From positions 59,599,241 through 59,663,240 of the forward strand of contig OY757310.1 of the NCBI GenBank assembly GCA_963583905.1: a stretch of DNA of 64,000 nucleotides, written 5' to 3'. Within the stretch, counting starts at the first letter, position 1, and each line of letters begins with the position of its first letter. The position numbers and the translations under genes are program-made. The stretch is from Stenurella melanura (taxonomy: Eukaryota; Arthropoda; Insecta; Coleoptera; Cerambycidae). The notes beneath the pieces were generated by a model. That model saw only the letters and a list, made by a program, of their open reading frames with translations. It had not been told where the DNA came from and made no database searches. This document shows, one piece after another, positions 1-11,206 of this stretch.

Positions 1-627
1 ATAGAGAAAAACAATGAATACAAGTGTTTTCAAAAATTGCTATGATTTTTTTCATGTTTTCGAGTTTGGGGGTAGTTTTACTGTTCGTAGAGGTTGAGTT
101 TCATCAAAATTGGCGAGAAATATTTTTTCCATATTTGTCATGACTGAAACATTTAAATATTTTATTTTCAGAATTTAAAATTATATTTTTGATTTTTTTG
201 ATATTTTGGTTGATGATTTCACCCTCCTAGAGGGCTATTGATTGAATTTTTAACCCTTCTTGATAGAAAATACGTAATTTCGCTTTGTTAAGATTGATTT
301 AATAGAAAGAGTACAAATAGAATTGTTTTTAGATTTATTTATATTTTTTATATTTCAACCCCTGAACATTTTCAAAAAACCAAGAAGAATGCCTGTCTTG
401 GTTTTTAATAAGGATTAATTTGAGACCACAGCTAAACTTTTTTACGATTTTTCCCAAGCTCGTAATCCGCCTCCCAAAAATAGGCGAAAAAATAGCTTTT
501 TTTGCGGTCACTTTTTACCATTCAAAATTCTCTACAGCCTCTAATTTTGGTTCAATCGTTCAATATTTTTTTTAATAATCGCCAGACTTCTGGCTACAAA
601 AATGTCGAGGCAGATTTTTGGAAATAA
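1..627. other. AT-rich flank, no gene recognised
   Basis: No coding, RNA or transposon signature was recognised here. The segment is AT-rich with homopolymer runs. It leads directly into the reverse transcriptase relic that becomes readable at about position 630. Confidence 0.5.
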
Positions 628-636
628 GAAAAAAAG

Positions 637-1930
637 ATGAGTGAGATAAAGGTAGCGGACACAACTATTCATGATACCAAAGAAATCGCTAGTAATTTTA
701 ATAAATTTTTTATAGAAAAACCTAATAAATTGCCATATTTTCTAATCAAACTAATAATTTTAATTTTAAAACATAAAAGACTTACCATGTTTCTTGAACC
801 CATTTCAGAAAATGAGGTATTTAATACTATTACAGATTTACATAAATTCAATTCGTCTGGGATGGATTGCATTTCTTCTAATTTATTAAAGTCTGTTGTA
901 AATTTCATAACATATCCTTTAAGTTTTTTAATAAATCGTTCAATATCTGATGGTGTATTTCCAGATATATTTAAAGTAGCTAAAGTTATACCATTGCACA
1001 AAAAAGGGGACAATACTTGTATGGAGAATTATAAACCAGTATCTTTATTGAGTTCTGTCCCAAAGGTACTAGAGAAAATTATGTTTGGTAAAATAATGAT
1101 TTTTTTTGCAGACATAATATTTTAAACAATGCGCAACATGGTTTTAGGAAGGGTAGGAATACACAATCAGCATTACTTGATCTCTTAAATAAATTGTACA
1201 ACGACCTCGATTTAAATATAAAATGTTTCGGTCTACTCATAGATCTAAGTAAAGCTTTTGACTTGGTCAACCACGCTTTTCTTATGGAGAAACTTAACGA
1301 ATACGGCCTTAGGGGTAAAATTGGTAACTGGATTAACCCTTACTTATCAGGCAGGAAACAGGTAGCAGAAATCAATGGAATTAGGCCATACGAATGTGAT
1401 ATTAAAATAGGTGTGCCACAAGGTTCCATTCTAGGACCCCTGTTATTTTTAATATTCATAAAGGACACAGTTCATTAATTTTACTCCAAAGTCAAGCATA
1501 ATCAGTGAGTCACATTTAATTAAAATTGAGTCAAAATCCACTGAACAAGTAACTTCAACAAAATTTCTTGGATTATATACAGACAATAAATTAACTTGGC
1601 AGGATCACATTGATTATTTATGTAGTAAACTTTCCCCATTGTGTTACGCATTGTTTCGGCTCAGAGATATCACAAATAGATCCGCTTGTTTAGTTTCTTA
1701 TCATTCTCATATTTTATCTAGGTTGAGGTATGGTGTAATATTTTGGGGTATGTCAAGTCACTTTAATATACTGTTTAAACTTCAAAAAAGAATAGTTAGA
1801 GCAATCGTGGGCACTTCAAGACTGCATCATGTAGGACTATTTTTAAAGAATTAAATTTATTAAATTTGCCCTGTCTATTTATATACGAAATTCTGCTTTA
1901 TGTCAAGAGTAATTACCAAAACTTTTTATC
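637..1930 (+). pseudogene. Non-LTR retrotransposon reverse transcriptase relic (jockey/CR1-like), 5' part
   Basis: This is a decayed reverse transcriptase of a LINE-type element. Frame one (637-1125) covers the finger region, with 'SSGMDCISSNLL', 'AKVIPLHKKGD' and 'NYKPVSLLSSVPKVLEKIM'. A frameshift near 1110 leads to a second frame (about 1118-1478) with 'AQHGFRKGRNTQSALL', the DLSKAFD box at about 1239-1259 and 'GVPQGSILGPLLFLIF'. The catalytic YADD segment that should follow is absent: sequence jumps at about 1478 to the thumb region ('TSTKFLGLYTDNKLTWQDHI', then 'RLRYGVIFWG' and 'KLQKRIVRAI'). A further frameshift near 1830 restores 'ELNLLNLPCLFIYEIL'. The loss of YADD and several frameshifts make it dead. 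An unrelated TIR element interrupts it at 1931. The clade is inferred only from motif style. Confidence 0.88.
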
Positions 1931-2631
1931 AAACAATGGGCTTGTTCGGCATTTTTTTTTATTTCATAAATCGAAAATGCAAGTATAAATTAATGGATCT
2001 GCAAAAAATCAGAATCTTATTCGCACGTTTAGTATCTTAAAAACCATTACAAATTTCCATCTCGAGAAAATGGGGCGTGGCCAGGCGCTACGTCACTATA
2101 CGCATAGACTCGGCGATCTCAATAGACTTGATGCTCCTTATAGGTTATAATTATAAGTGTTTTCAAGTATTGTTTGTTTTGCTTACTACTTGACAGTAGG
2201 GGAGTACAATTTGGTGAAATGTCAAAAAATTACAATTTTCTCTCGCTCCTGCCAGAACGAATTTTCAATTTCAACCCTGCAATTTACGATTAGAATTCAT
2301 CGCCGACCTTCTCCTTTCCGTAGACACATAGAACGAACTTCCACTCGAAGTATTTATTTAGTTACCAGCTTTCAAAAATTCCATGTTTTTCGACTTTTCA
2401 GGTTAAATTTGAAAAGTCCCAGAAAGCCATTTTTCTTACGTCACGTGCGTATAGTGACGTCACAAATGAGCGATCGGTTTTTGCAACTATTACTAATTTC
2501 AACTCCTTATATCTCGAGAACGGAAAAAGTTAATAATACGAAATTTTAAGTGTATAATGAGAATATCCAGTACTATATGAAAAAGTATAAAAACCATATA
2601 AAAAGAATATCATGGAACAAGCCCATTGTTT
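1931..2631. mobile_element. Non-autonomous TIR element inserted in the RT relic
   Basis: The ends are a perfect 17-bp inverted repeat, AAACAATGGGCTTGTTC at 1931-1947 and its complement at 2615-2631. An inner inverted motif around TACGTCACTATACGCA (about 2087-2105) pairs with 2445-2463. The coding relic resumes after it with 'HEYDTRFSTDL', so the element splits a once-continuous gene. It has no transposase and is about 700 bp. A clear target-site duplication could not be fixed because the termini are themselves palindromic with the flank. The superfamily is unknown. Confidence 0.72.
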
Positions 2632-3020
2632 TCACGAGTACGATACTAGGTTTAGTACGGATTTAACTACACCTTCACATAATATATAGTTATTTGAAAA
2701 TTGCCCAACTTACATGGGAGTTAAAAGTTTTAATAAACTGCCACTTGGAATAAAAAAATATTGCCAATATAAGAATATATAAAAAGTCTTTAATTTTCTC
2801 TTGGAACGTAATTTTTATAGAGTTGAAGAATTTTTTAATTAAAGTGTGTATGTTAAATTAATGTTTTAAGTTAATTTGTTCGTTAAATTGATGTATTATG
2901 TTTGTTTAAGGTTGTATTTTATATAACATTTAAATTTTTTATATTTATTATTAGAAAAGTGGTATCTTAGGAACCACATAGGTATCATTTGATTTTTCCT
3001 ATACCATTGTAAATAGTCTC
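2632..3020 (+). pseudogene. 3' end of the jockey/CR1-like retrotransposon
   Basis: This continues the relic interrupted at 1931. It has the C-terminal 'YDTR' motif typical of jockey/CR1-type ORF2 proteins, then 'GVKSFNKLPLGIKKY' with internal stops, then a 3' UTR. The 3' UTR ends in TGAAATAAATAAATTATTATT and runs into a trinucleotide tail. No intact frame remains. Confidence 0.75.
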
Positions 3021-3029
3021 TTGAAATAA

Positions 3030-3052
3030 ATAAATTATTATTATTATTATTA

Positions 3053-3104
<52 letters not shown>
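3030..3104 (+). repeat. (ATT)n tail microsatellite
   Basis: A near-pure ATT repeat with one ATC interruption directly follows the LINE 3' UTR. It is best read as the retrotransposon's microsatellite tail. On the minus strand it encodes a poly-Asn run, which is not a real protein. Confidence 0.9.
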
Positions 3105-4018
3105 CACCTTTACTTTCAGAATCTGAGAAGAAATATTTATTAAAAAAATAATAACCCCCTGTTTTCACTTCGGAAATTTTCTAAATTGTTAAAATCGTTT
3201 TATAATTCATAATTTTTTCAAAATTTTGTTTTCTTGCCAATAGTTTATTAAATTTCATTGAAACAAATATTTTATGCTTTGGATTTTGAAAATCCGACCA
3301 GTAAAACCGGAGATATCGATATTCTTAAGAAACAGCCTATTGTGGCAATTAAATTAACAAAAACCCCCCCGACACAAGAGTCTTGAAGATATTGGAAACG
3401 CCATTCACGATTTCCACTAAACATATGGTTTTACCGTTTTGCAATCAGTCTCCATTTGCGTCGGGAGTTGAAAAAGCAAATAAAGGAAAATCATAAATTC
3501 TCCACTATTTTAAAAATAATTTTGGAGTTGTTAAAAACTCATTTTTAAAATAGATTACCTACGAAAAGATCTCTTGACCTTTTTTTATAACCGTCGCCAT
3601 TTCTATAAGTTGTTGTTTTTCATCCAAGAAGTACATAATGATGTAAAATCGTGATGCTTCATCATCAGGCGATTGTATCTAGATATCTCACGTTAAAGCG
3701 TTATTACTGTTAAATACGAGATTGGCTTAGCCTTTTAGTAACCTTCGGAAGGTTATTAGCATTCACACGTAAACAAGCTTTACTTCCCGACGTAATGAGA
3801 TAATATCTAAGTAACTTCATTGATAGTAATTAATATCTTTCGATGTTAACTAACTCTAAAACAAACCGTATGTTATATATTTCATATATCTTTACAGTGA
3901 CCACTTCAAATTCTAGTTGTGGCACATGTGGATGTGTAAACCAGTATCAGAATTACTTAATTTTTAAACTGAATAGACTATTCCAGGTCTAAATTCATTT
4001 TAAGCAAGCTAATCATTA
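3105..4018. other. Intergenic, no gene recognised
   Basis: No coding signature was seen. The block at about 3385-3440 resembles one near 9910-9950 (both have 'ttggaaa...ccat...ttccac.aaacat'), so part of it is dispersed repeat. Confidence 0.4.
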
Positions 4019-4074
4019 TTATACTCTTCGCCGATTTACTGCACTTTTTATATAATCGTTGCACATTCTATAGA

Positions 4075-5057
4075 ATACTCTTCGCAGCTTTTTACTTCTT
4101 TCGCATACCGAAGGGAAGTATTGTATTCGAAAAAAAATCACCCTCCGAGATTTCTTCGGATTTTCACTTTTCAGATCATGTAGTTTACGAAAACATAGGT
4201 TTTTCAATTACGTCAGTCTGTCTGTATGTCGGTCTTTCGTCTGTCTATTGGTGCATTAAGTAAAAAACTGCTTGACTTAGGACAGTAAAATTTGGTAGGT
4301 AGTTGATGCTACTGCCAGCGAAGAAATGGTTAGACCTTCACTGGAAAATATACAGGGTGGACCGACTAAAGGAAGTAAATAATGAAGAACATTTTTTTCG
4401 CTCAAATTTAAAATTTCCCCGATTCATGATATTCTAAACCTATTTAAAAAAAGAAATTGAATTTTTTTTAACCACTACTATACTTCCACTCCACTACGTG
4501 GATGTGGAACTAAAAATGTGACAGATAATAATATTTGGCATATTATTGACACAATTGACAAGGAAGACACTTATTATAGTTTTATTGGAAAATATACAGG
4601 GTGGTCACCCTAATAAATAATTCAACTAAGATGGAAATTTGTCAAGGTAGTTCCACAAGCCTTCCATATTTGGCATTTAATATTCAATTCTTGCTGCCGG
4701 ATGACCACATAGTGGTAACTATATTCCGATTATTATTCTCATGTCGTTTCGTAATTATTAATATTTTAGAGTGATCGCCCTGTATAAATAAAGAGCTAAG
4801 TTCTGTGTAAATAGTAATAGTTTTAGGCAGTTTCTGTTTAATTAAAAAACATAAAAAAATTATTCTTTTTTAAATTTAAATAATTCATAACTTTTTTGTT
4901 TACTGATCAATATTTGTCAAAGGCAATAGGGTTCGTTCTAGCTAACAGGAACTTACTGTCCAGTGTTATAAATATTTTTCTACGAGCGATATTGCCGGTT
5001 TTAGAAATATACCGATCAAATAAAATATACTCTTCGTTTTGCATTTGCGAAGAGTAT
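4075..5057 (-). mobile_element. Short TIR element with another repeat nested inside
   Basis: The ends are the 11-bp inverted repeat ATACTCTTCGC (4075-4085) and GCGAAGAGTAT (5047-5057). The right end carries the same subterminal hairpin (a CGAAGAGTATA motif facing its complement) that opens the related copy at 27827. Inside lies an inverted copy of the 'gtctgtctgtatgtcgg' terminal module found at 11.6 and 12.1 kb (here 4104-4372). It also holds two 'tatacagggtgg' motifs, at about 4350 and 4597, so this is a nest of at least two families. There is no coding capacity. Confidence 0.6.
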
Positions 5058-5255
5058 AATAATCACCTACAAAACTAAATTCTATGAATATTAACGTGTT
5101 TAGTATTGCTCAGAGGCATTTATTTCAATGGAAGACCGTCTATATTAAATATTCGAATAACCAAATTAATTTTACTTCCACATCAACGTAGTAAATTGGA
5201 AATACAGTAGGTAATTAATAAAAAAAATACTTTTTTGTTGAAATAGGATTAGACT

Positions 5256-6499
5256 TTTAAAAATGAATTATTTGTTTGCTTATAATTGTATTGAAACATT
5301 CTTTATAGGATTTTGCAAACAGCAGAAAAAATAACTATCTATAACTAAAAGAAAAACTTTGTGTAGAAATATTAATGAAATCTTTGCATTCTTTCGATAA
5401 CCTGAATTCTGGTTATGCTAGCAAATTAAAATCCTAAAATGAATTTGTCTAATTTCTTATTTGACAATTCTCATTCTAACACTAGCATCCACACAGTCCC
5501 CTACGGCCATGCAGATTAAACTAGTATCCACATAACCCCCTACGATTATGAAGATTCAGTTAAAAATGAGAACAAAGACCTAAAATGAATTTATTTATCT
5601 ACCTTGTCTTAAAAAATTGTTCATTCCAATGGATTACATTTTCATGAAATCTATCATACTGTTTCCGTAGGGGACTGTGTGGATGCTAGTGTTAGAATGA
5701 GAATTGTCAAATAAGAAATTAGACAAATTCATTTTAGGATTTTAATTTGCTAGCATAACCAGAATTCAGGTTATCGAAAGAATGCAAAGATTTCATTAAT
5801 ATTTCTACACAAAGTTTTTCTTTTAGTTATAGATAGTTATTTTTTCTGCTGTTTGCAAAATCCTATAAAGAATGTTTCAATACAATTATAAGCAAACAAA
5901 TAATAATTCATTTTTAAAACATACATAGAGTATATAGGCTCCAATACTAGTTAGCTAATAGATAGGTGAGGTTGTTTTTATCAGTCAATGTCAAATATAA
6001 TCATTTCACACTTATTCATAGAAATTGTCTTGGTTTTGCATGAAACATCTTTATGAATGGCTTTGTGTCTTTCTGATGAGCTCCAGAATAAGGGCGAAAA
6101 ACGTTTCAAAGGCTAAGCATTTCCAGGAAACAGTATGATAGATTTCATGAAAATGTAATCCATTGGAATGAACAATTTTTTAAGACAAGGTAGATAAATA
6201 AATTCATTTTAGGTCTTTGTTCTCATTTTTAACTGAATCTTCATAATCGTAGGGGGTTATGTGGATACTAGTTTAATCTGCATGGCCGTAGGGGACTGTG
6301 TGGATGCTAGTGTTAGAATGAGAATTGACAAATAAGAAATTAGACCAATTCATTTTAGGATTTTAATTTGCTAGCATAACCAGAATTCAGGTTATCGAAA
6401 GAATGCAAAGATTTCATTAATATTTCTACACAAAGTTTTTCTTTTACTTATAGATAGTTATTTTTTCTGCTGTTTGCAAAATCCTATAAAGAATGTTTC
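5256..6499. mobile_element. Foldback element with 374-bp arms and 14-bp TSD (candidate PLE-type hairpin)
   Basis: The element is flanked by a perfect 14-bp direct repeat AATAGGATTAGACT (5242-5255 and 6500-6513). Arms 5293-5666 and 6126-6499 are nearly perfect inverted copies, 374 bp each. Between them a third, partial copy (about 5666-5915) repeats the outer part of the right arm in direct orientation. A unique spacer (about 5916-6125) follows and holds a hammerhead-like core. There is no ORF of note. This mix of inverted and direct partial copies plus a 14-bp duplication resembles Penelope-like retroelements more than ordinary DNA-transposon foldbacks; that link is inference. Related copies lie at 43557-43989 and 46338-48072, and a spacer fragment at 30092-30271. 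Confidence 0.8.
6066..6125 (+). ncRNA. Hammerhead-ribozyme-like core in foldback spacer
   Basis: The sequence shows CTGATGAG at 6073-6080. A short stem II can form from GCTC pairing with GGGC around an AGAATAA-type loop, followed by GAAA at 6096-6099. These are the two invariant boxes of the hammerhead core in the right order and spacing. Hammerhead motifs are known in the terminal repeats of Penelope-like elements. Stems I and III and the cleavage triplet were not resolved by eye, so activity is uncertain. Confidence 0.45.
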
Positions 6500-6513
6500 A
6501 ATAGGATTAGACT

Positions 6514-7765
6514 GTCATAAAACGTCGAGCTTTTAAATTTGGGGGGGGGAATGTCTGTTTGTATGTATGTCGGCCGGTCGGCCTGTAACATTTTTAGTGT
6601 GCACGTCTTTTCAGGAACGGTTTAAGACATTGACTTGATATGTATCATGACGAGATCTGAAACCACCCGTCTACTCCATTATCAAAGGGGTTGATAAAAT
6701 AAAATTGAAATATTCACTTAAAATTTGGTACACGTATGTATTACAACGACATTTGGAACTGGATTAAATTTTGAAATGATTTAGTAGAGTGGTTGGAGGT
6801 GAAATTGGGGCAATTAAGTAAAGCACGCTGGTAAGATTACAGCAACTTGGGATTTGGTGTATATAGTAGAAGCCAAGGCCTCAGATTTTTTATAACATTT
6901 TTAGAATAATATCTATGAATATTTTTTTCAATCATCTCTGAAATAGTAGTAAATATGTAATTTATTTAGGTATCTATTTTTATTCGTGAATTGTCCAACT
7001 TTGGATTTTTCCCTTTGCTTTAAAGTAATCTCTTGGAGTGTGCTGAATTGCAACTTTGTAGTTATATTTCAATAGGATAGAACTTTCGGACAAATAGATA
7101 TTTACATACAATAGGTACCGGCACTGCTTCTGACATTCTGTTCATTCTTTGTAAATAGAGAAAGGCGTCAAGAATATTGAATGATACCCAATATTACTAT
7201 TTACGCATGATCTTTACATAGATACAATATGTCTTTTTTAATTTTACCGGCATGTTAACTTTGACATACATTTAATGAATCACAGAAGTATTAAATCTAT
7301 TGCGAAAATTTCGCCGTAAGCTTAAATCTTGGGTTTTTACGTTACAAAATGATTATGTAACAAGAACCCAAAAATATATAACTGTGAAACTTGTAATACT
7401 ATTTTCTCATTATCGTTAGCAATTCAATCCCCCGAAACAGTCAATTATTATTAATGTAACGTTTCTTGCAATAATTCGAGGTATCATGGGATTTGGATAT
7501 TATCGTTATATGAGCTTCCAAGTTCTAGCACACTTAACAATGATACATCCAAAATATTTTTGTTATTAGGGGAGGTAATTTCTTCCTCTTTCTTATTTTT
7601 AACAGATTTAAAAAAAAAAAATTAAAAAGAGGAAATTTTAAATTATGCATGCTGTAACGAAGCATTTTTTTAATGGAAATTGTAACCCAAACCACTGTCT
7701 GTTTTAATGTTTAAGTATGTTATATATTTACATTATATTGTATTGCATTGTAAAAGCGAGGTAAT
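6514..7765. other. Mixed repeat remnants, no gene
   Basis: The first bases (6514-6540) complete a copy of the 'catgaaacgtggaaattttaa' monomer that forms the array at 10.2-12.1 kb. The stretch about 6700-6900 belongs to a dispersed family also present at 17.1, 41.2 and 48.9 kb (shared phrase 'gatttggtgtatat...agaagccaa'). The rest shows nothing recognisable. Confidence 0.5.
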
Positions 7766-8412
7766 AGTCCCTTCAAATTAGTCAAAAAATCGCTGTTTTA
7801 TGGAAAAATGTCCTACAGCTGTGAGACCTGTAAAAAATAAAGCATCTGTGTTGTCTAAACATGATTCTAACCCCCGGCAGTTCTAAAAAAGGGTTGTTTT
7901 GGAAAAATATATACATATATACGAATTTTAGCGCTATTTCACCTTTATTTCTATTTTAAGGAAAAACTATGCATTTTGGTGAAAAATATCAGGAGAGCAA
8001 AGTTGTAGAGCATACAATTTCTTACAAATTTTGCCTCGACATATTTTTACGTTTTTTTTTAAATTTCGCATAGTTTCGCAGTTAGAGGGCGCGAAAGAAA
8101 TATATGATAATATATATAGACTTTCGCGTCCTCTAGCGGCGGAACTATGCGTAATTCGGACAAAACCGTAGATACAAAATTTATAGGGAATTTTATGCTC
8201 TATATCTCTTTGATCTCATGATGTTTTTCACTAAAATAGAGAAAAATGCGAGAAAGCACTAAAATTCATATATATGTATATATTTGTCAAAAACCATCCT
8301 TTTTCAGAACTGCAGGGGTGAAAACCATGTCTAGACAACCCAAGTGCTTCACTTTTTACAGGTCTCATAACTGTAGGAAAATGTTCTTTAATTTGTCTTA
8401 ATTTGAAGGGAT
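7766..8412. mobile_element. Palindromic foldback element, about 650 bp
   Basis: Inverted arms start AGTCCCTTCAAATT (7766) and end AATTTGAAGGGATT (8412). They share 'acaggtctcataactgtagg'-type sequence, a CATG/TCTAGACA-like block and 'ctatgc' motifs. The centre near 8095-8150 is a strong hairpin with arms around 'gaaagtctata'. Inner arms have diverged by point changes and small indels. There is no coding capacity. Confidence 0.75.
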
Positions 8413-8439
8413 TATAATCCGTGGAAATATTCGTGTAAA

Positions 8440-9310
8440 GGCGTGCACAATGTAGTTTGCCATGTGCCATAAACCAGCATTTATATCAATTATTTATTTA
8501 GTCTATACGGAAGACTCACCGCGAGCAGTTCATGCTCCTACCACCACCTGCAAACATGCACCTGCGCAGAATCAGTCTGCCTCCCGTCAAGCAGTGCACC
8601 GTTTGCTGGAGAATTCATTTGGTGTTCGACCGACGTGTGTAAGGAATAGCAAGTAGAGGAACTTGCAGGTAAGACCGCTTACATTTTCCCGTCAGTCCGA
8701 ATCTGGTGCGCAATCCGGCGACACCGTCTCTTCCTCTACCGTTTGTGTCGTGCCGCTTGGAGTATCAAGAGGCGTCGTCTAGATCCGGGAGTTTTTGCCT
8801 GCCATTCGTGGAGAGCAGTCCACTCCAGTGCGGTTGAGCTGCACGCGTGCCCACCAGCAACAGGAGCACGTGAGTAAAGTTTGTAAGTACCAACTTGGTA
8901 AGTGCCTACTCACTTTTGGTACCCGTATTACACTGTTTGTACTACCGGCCGTTTTTACCGCTTTTGGCCATCGGCACCACTCACTAACCGTCTTTATCAC
9001 CGTATCATCACCATTTTCACATTAGCTTTGCTTTCGTTTACCCTAGCCTCACTTTAGTCTAAGCTCTTGGTTTTCTGTATGGTAATAGTAGTCGGAGCTT
9101 TAAGCAGTATTGTAAATAGTAGGTTCTAAGATAATAAATCTTGTTATGTAATCTGAATCATGCTTTTTACTGTGGTGTACATGAAGTCTAACTATATCTA
9201 TACCCGCTGGACATTACCGTTTCTTCACTGTAGCTACTCAAACCCTGCTGAACCGGCTTTGAGTGTAATTGGTTGTTCCACCAGAAAAGGATCTGGCGCC
9301 CGAACTTTCC
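8440..9310 (+). mobile_element. LTR-like block with primer-binding site (LTR retrotransposon relic)
   Basis: This island is distinctly more GC-rich than its surroundings. It has an AATAAA polyadenylation signal at 9133-9138 and then TGGCGCCCGAAC at 9294-9305. That 12-mer matches the 3' end of a lysine tRNA as used for priming by many LTR elements. The layout fits U3-R-U5 followed by the primer-binding site. No gag or pol follows, and a partner LTR was not found, so only a relic remains. The exact LTR termini are not clear; no convincing TG...CA pair sits next to the primer site. Confidence 0.45.
9294..9305 (+). promoter_or_regulatory. Candidate tRNA-Lys primer-binding site
   Basis: TGGCGCCCGAAC is complementary to the CCA-end of a tRNA-Lys, allowing one pyrimidine variant. 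Homology stops after 12 bases, whereas an intact site is usually up to 18. Confidence 0.5.
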
Positions 9311-10125
9311 GCATTCCGTCCTTACCGTGTCAAAGCTCGAGCGTCAAAGTGACGTTCTATCACCAACTGGCGGGTGAATGAAATGTCACAATGCATATTT
9401 TTTTCTTTTGATCTTTGTTGAATTGCAAGCAATAAGGTATGACTCGGTGATGGTCCCCTATTAATTTCATCACACTATATCTAGTGGGGAGGGGGAGGGG
9501 GAAATCTGCGATACCCGACGCCTTATGATTATTTTTTGATTAATGATGATATCTGTAGTAAAACAAATAATGTACCTACCTACCTAACCGAAAACTGTTA
9601 ATTTACGATGCAACAATAAATTTACAAAAAAAGAAGTAGCCAGTGAATATAAATTACTTGTTCATGTATAAAGGTTTTTTTTGGGGGTATTTTAAATTTT
9701 CAATTTAACTATCGTTTTCAATTTTTTTTAATTACAAGATTAACTTAAACCTATTAAGTTCAAGATATTGTTCAAAGCTATTTAAATACATTTCATATAT
9801 ACATTAATTTAACATGTGAAATTAATATGTGAAATCACACCGGATTCTTCGACATTTCCGAGGACACAATATCCGTTACACTCAGTGTTTAACAATGAAA
9901 CCTTAAAATCTTGGAAATGGCATACCCAATTTCCACCAAACATTGTATATGTACATTGAGCTCTAGTATATGCCTAAACTTCTTATTTAAAGGAAAATGT
10001 CGAAATGGTCCACCTTTTAATTTATTAAATTGTCATTCCGTAGACTCAATAGAGACAGGCACGGAGGTCAATATTACTTTAAAAAATCGGTAAAGGTATT
10101 TACACAGAACTTCCCTCTTTATTCA
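9311..10125. other. No gene recognised
   Basis: AT-rich sequence with a G-run near 9484-9500. The block 9900-9950 is related to 3385-3440. The 'ggtggtcaccct' motif at 10130 matches one at 4599, a dispersed-repeat end. Confidence 0.4.
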
Positions 10126-11035
10126 TACAAGGTGGTCACCCTAAAAAATTATTAATTAAGAGATGACATATGAGAATTATAATCGTCATGTAGTTAGCCC
10201 TATTATTACAGTGAAAACCAAGTAACTTTTTTCCATCATCTACTGTATAGTGGTGGGAATATATATTTTTTATTTTCAAAACATATTTTTGTTGAACTGG
10301 ATTAAGAATATAATGAAACGTGGAAATTTTAGAATTGAACAATTGTTTCCATCTATTCTATTGTAGTGGTAAAATAATAAAAAATAAACATATTTTTTAA
10401 ATTGTCAAAACAAATTCTTTCTTGAAATATGTTTAGAATTTCATGAAACGCGGACATTTTAAATTTGAACATTTTTTTTTTCCATCACCCATTTTATAAA
10501 AAAATATTCATTTTTTTAAAACTTTGTAAAGAAAATTTTAAAAAAATAAGTTTAGAATGTCATGAAACGTGGAAATTTTAAATTTGAGCAAAAAAATTTT
10601 TTTCCCATCATCCATTTTTACAAAATTTTGAAGCTTTCAAAATTTTTATCTTCTGAAATAGGTTTAGGATGTCATGGAACGTGGAAATTTTAAATTTGAG
10701 CAAAAAGGAAAATTTTCTTCTATTCTATAGTAGTGGTAAAAAATATTACAAATTTATTATTTTTTCAATAGGTTTAGAATGCCCTGAAACGTGAAAATGT
10801 TAAATTCGAGCAAAGAAAAAAATTTTCCATTTATTTTAGTGGTAAAAATTTTTTCAAAAATGTTGGTGAAAAAAATTTTCATTTTTTTTTTATTGAACTA
10901 GATTTAGAATGCCATGAAACGTGAAAATTTTAAATCTGAGCAAAAAAAATGTTTTTCCATCTATTCTAGTGGTAAAATTATTTTCCAAAATGGTAAAAAA
11001 ATGTTGCAATTTTTTTTCCGAAATAGTTTTGGAAT

Positions 11036-11206
11036 ATTGTCTGTAATTGTTTATTTGTGGCATATTCAGGTTTTCTTACTTTTTATTGGGTATTTTGCCA
11101 CTGAAAAATATTTAAAAATTTTAATGAAAAAACCTCGGCGCAGAGGTTTTTTCATTAAAATTTTTAAATATTTTTCAGTGGCAAAATACCCAATAAAAAG
11201 TAAGAA
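11036..11206. mobile_element. 171-bp mini-hairpin element made only of PLE termini
   Basis: It is flanked by a perfect 14-bp duplication AATAGTTTTGGAAT (11022-11035, 11207-11220). A 35-nt lead (11036-11070) precedes a perfect 66-bp stem: 11071-11136 pairs with 11143-11208 around the 6-nt loop ggcgca. The last two stem bases fall in the duplication. The lead and left arm match the left end of the Penelope-like element at 58739 almost base for base. The right arm matches the inverted terminal repeat of that element at 60847-60910. It thus appears to be a minimal non-autonomous derivative of that PLE family. Confidence 0.88.

Noticed and set aside
2157..2549. A 130-residue open frame
   Set aside because: It is entirely inside the non-autonomous TIR element that splits the RT relic; composition and context suggest chance.
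2896..3168. A poly-asparagine open frame on the minus strand
   Set aside because: It is the (ATT)n tail of a retrotransposon read backwards.
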